Positions 62,812-64,000 of a stretch of 64,000 nucleotides of DNA are shown here, piece after piece. Numbering within the stretch: the first letter of the stretch is position 1; the number at the start of each line of letters is the position of its first letter. Position numbers and translations under genes: made by a program. The stretch spans positions 248,001 to 312,000 of the forward strand of contig NZ_QEIH01000004.1 of assembly GCF_003260195.1 (NCBI RefSeq). The letters run 5' to 3'. The notes under the pieces are model-generated. The model saw nothing but the letters and a program-made list of their open reading frames with translations. It did not search any database and was not told the DNA's origin. This DNA comes from Lutibacter citreus. Lineage in GTDB: Bacteria; Bacteroidota; Bacteroidia; Flavobacteriales; Flavobacteriaceae.

Positions 62812-62905
62812 GGTTTGATTTAATATATTTTATGAATGTGAATTATCTCAAAAGCCCTCTAAGCTTTTAACTCAATAAAAATAGTTATTATTTATTTGAT
62901 TTACT

Positions 62906-62935
62906 CAAAACTACCCTTAAACAGATTAAATTCAA
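62906..62935 (-). promoter_or_regulatory. Promoter for the GH117 operon
   Basis: On the minus strand TTG (62935-62933), a 19-base spacer, then TAGTTTTG (62913-62906). Both boxes and the spacing match the flavobacterial TTG-N17-23-TAnnTTTG pattern; leader of roughly 90 bases to the GH117 start. Confidence 0.6.
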
Positions 62936-63433
62936 TAAAACTCAACTAGACTTTATATGAACACATCAACTTAATTGAACTATTCATTTATACAAAGTAT
63001 ATACAATCTTCATTTTTTATAGTTTTTATATCAAAAAATAAATAAAAGCGTTTAAAAACGTTTTATTAGGTAAGAATCTTTAGAGTAATAAAAGTGTTGA
63101 CTGTCTAGATTTTTTCATTCTTTAAAAAATAAGGATTTACTTACGAAAACTTAAAAAGCAAAATAAATCTTCAAAAATTAAACCTTTTAAATAAGAATTA
63201 AGCTATTATTTATAAGTGAAATAATTAGAATGGTTTTTCATTTTAATGGATAGGCTAAGAATAAAATTAGATTTTGATAGTGACAACCATAGTACTTTTT
63301 ATAAATAGTCTTTAATTTTTAATTCTCTGCAAAAACTATCATTTGCATAAAACCATAATAACTCATTGTAAACATAATTATTAAAAACTAAACACATTGA
63401 CATTTAAATTATACAAATATTATATAGGAATTA

Positions 63434-63441
63434 TATTTTTG
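63434..63441 (+). promoter_or_regulatory. -7 box (TATTTTTG) for the exported regulator-like gene
   Basis: TATTTTTG matches TAnnTTTG; a TTG at 63407-63409 lies 24 bases upstream, slightly beyond the usual spacing. Leader of about 60 bases to the TTG start at 63509. Confidence 0.5.
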
Positions 63442-63508
63442 TACTTTTACAATTGTTAATCAATTGAATATTATTTTTAGAGAATTTACATTTTAAAACG
63501 CTACAGCA

Positions 63509-64000
63509 TTGTTAACCAAACATATATCAAATATATTTCTTGTTTTAATCATTTTTACAACTATTGGAAATGCTCAAAAAAAAGAAAAAAGAGTTAAATT
63601 AGACTCCGTAAGTTATTATACAGATATTATATCTAATGCTTTAAAACAAAGCAAAGAATTTCCAGATAAATCTTACAAACAGATTAAAAAAAGTTATAAA
63701 TATTTTAAAAAAAATGGAGATGAAAAAAAAGTATTTCAGTGCTTACTTAACATGTCTGATTTAAAAAAAGAAAAGGAGAAATTTGGTCGTGCTTTTGATC
63801 ACCTATGGGAAGCTTTGTATATAATTAAAACAACTAATAACAGTTCATATAAAGCAACTGTACATAGAAAACTATCTAACCTTTATGACATTTTTAATAA
63901 AGACGAAGAATCACTATATCATTTAGAACGTGCTTTGCATTTTTCAAAAGAAGTTTTATTTCAAAATAACCAAAATGCACAACCTTTAAACACAAATTAT
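63509..64000 (+). CDS. Exported alpha-helical/TPR-like protein, probable PUL sensor/regulator, 3' end outside window
   Basis: Starts at TTG; a stop (TAA 63494-63496) lies five codons upstream in frame, and no ATG occurs before the signal peptide, which reads LLTKHISNIFLVLIIFTTIG then NAQ. The mature part is Lys-rich and helical with TPR-like pairs (SKEFPDKSYKQIKKSYKYFK, KKVFQCLLNMSDLKKEKEKF, RAFDHLWEALYIIK, YKATVHRKLSNLYDIFNKDE, SLYHLERALHFSKEVLF). Exported TPR domains of this kind form the sensor half of flavobacterial signalling proteins with a membrane helix and a histidine kinase, LuxR- or AraC-type C-terminus. The output domain is beyond the edge, so regulator status is inferred. Confidence 0.7.
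   Translation, partial: MLTKHISNIFLVLIIFTTIGNAQKKEKRVKLDSVSYYTDIISNALKQSKEFPDKSYKQIKKSYKYFKKNGDEKKVFQCLLNMSDLKKEKEKFGRAFDHLWEALYIIKTTNNSSYKATVHRKLSNLYDIFNKDEESLYHLERALHFSKEVLFQNNQNAQPLNTNY

Larger units (their letters stand above)
62812..63508. other. Divergent intergenic region between GH117 and the exported regulator-like gene
   Basis: 697 bases, A+T-rich, no supportable gene on either strand. It contains the two outward promoters listed separately and a near-palindrome around TAAAAGCGTTTAAAAACGTTTTA (63045-63067) with AAAACGTTTT at 63055-63064, a possible operator. Confidence 0.5.

Noticed and set aside
1..64000. Insertion sequences, integrases, CRISPR arrays, tRNA or rRNA genes
   Set aside because: None seen: no transposase-like open frame, no regularly spaced repeats, and no tRNA- or rRNA-like stretch was recognised by eye. 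The sulfatase remnant is the only clear sign of rearrangement.

Overview
The window is A+T-rich DNA from a marine-type flavobacterium (Bacteroidota). The evidence is SusC/SusD pairs, many lipoproteins with Ser/Ala-Cys lipoboxes, C-terminal type IX secretion (T9SS) sorting domains, A-rich translation starts without Shine-Dalgarno sequences, and a TAnnTTTG-type promoter box with a TTG element. No rRNA, tRNA, CRISPR array, transposase or integrase was seen. Almost all of it is one very large polysaccharide utilization locus (PUL) rich in sulfatases. The best substrate clues are a GH86-type endo-hydrolase, a very clear GH117 (3,6-anhydro-L-galactosidase family), three GH2 enzymes, four GH29 enzymes and a KDG kinase. 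Together they point to a sulfated red-algal galactan of the agar/porphyran type, possibly with hybrid or side-chain decoration. That substrate call is inference.

Plus-strand half (1-32713). It opens with the end of a SusD-like protein, two surface lipoproteins and a terminator. Next comes a sulfatase-GH2-GH29 trio that resembles an exo-acting porphyran chain: desulfation, removal of alpha-L-galactose/fucose, then beta-galactosidase. A complete SusC/SusD pair follows behind a long leader containing duplicated segments. After it lie KDG kinase, a carbohydrate esterase, GH29, the frameshifted tail of a lost sulfatase, and a second GH2. Then come three consecutive T9SS-exported proteins that share a C-terminal module: an Asp-box beta-propeller, the GH86-like enzyme and a parallel beta-helix protein. 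An Fn3 lipoprotein, GH43 with a C-terminal beta-sandwich, and a sulfatase end this arm. A bidirectional terminator at 32722-32760 separates the two convergent halves.

Minus-strand half (32775-62811). It reads leftward from a promoter near 62906-62935. The first operon is GH117, an exported sugar isomerase-like TIM barrel, a Tat-exported Gfo/Idh/MocA oxidoreductase, two sulfatases with non-standard formylglycine motifs, an unclassified 829-residue GH67/GH20-like enzyme, a sulfatase with an extra C-terminal domain, a small secreted protein and an S1_19-like sulfatase; it ends at a terminator at 50036-50070. A second group holds a sulfatase interrupted by an in-frame TGA, two tandem GH29 paralogues, a CQPMR sulfatase, a GH10-like enzyme, GH2, a five-bladed propeller glycosidase, three more sulfatases and a divergent GH28.

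Right end (62812-64000). A 697-base intergenic region leads to a TTG-initiated, rightward exported alpha-helical/TPR-like protein cut by the window edge, probably the sensor or regulator of the locus.

In total there are 11 sulfatase genes plus one remnant. Together they would let the cell cut the polymer outside, import oligosaccharides through SusCD, and strip sulfate, L-sugars and anhydro-sugars in the periplasm. Family names come from motif recognition by eye; substrate assignments are inferences.
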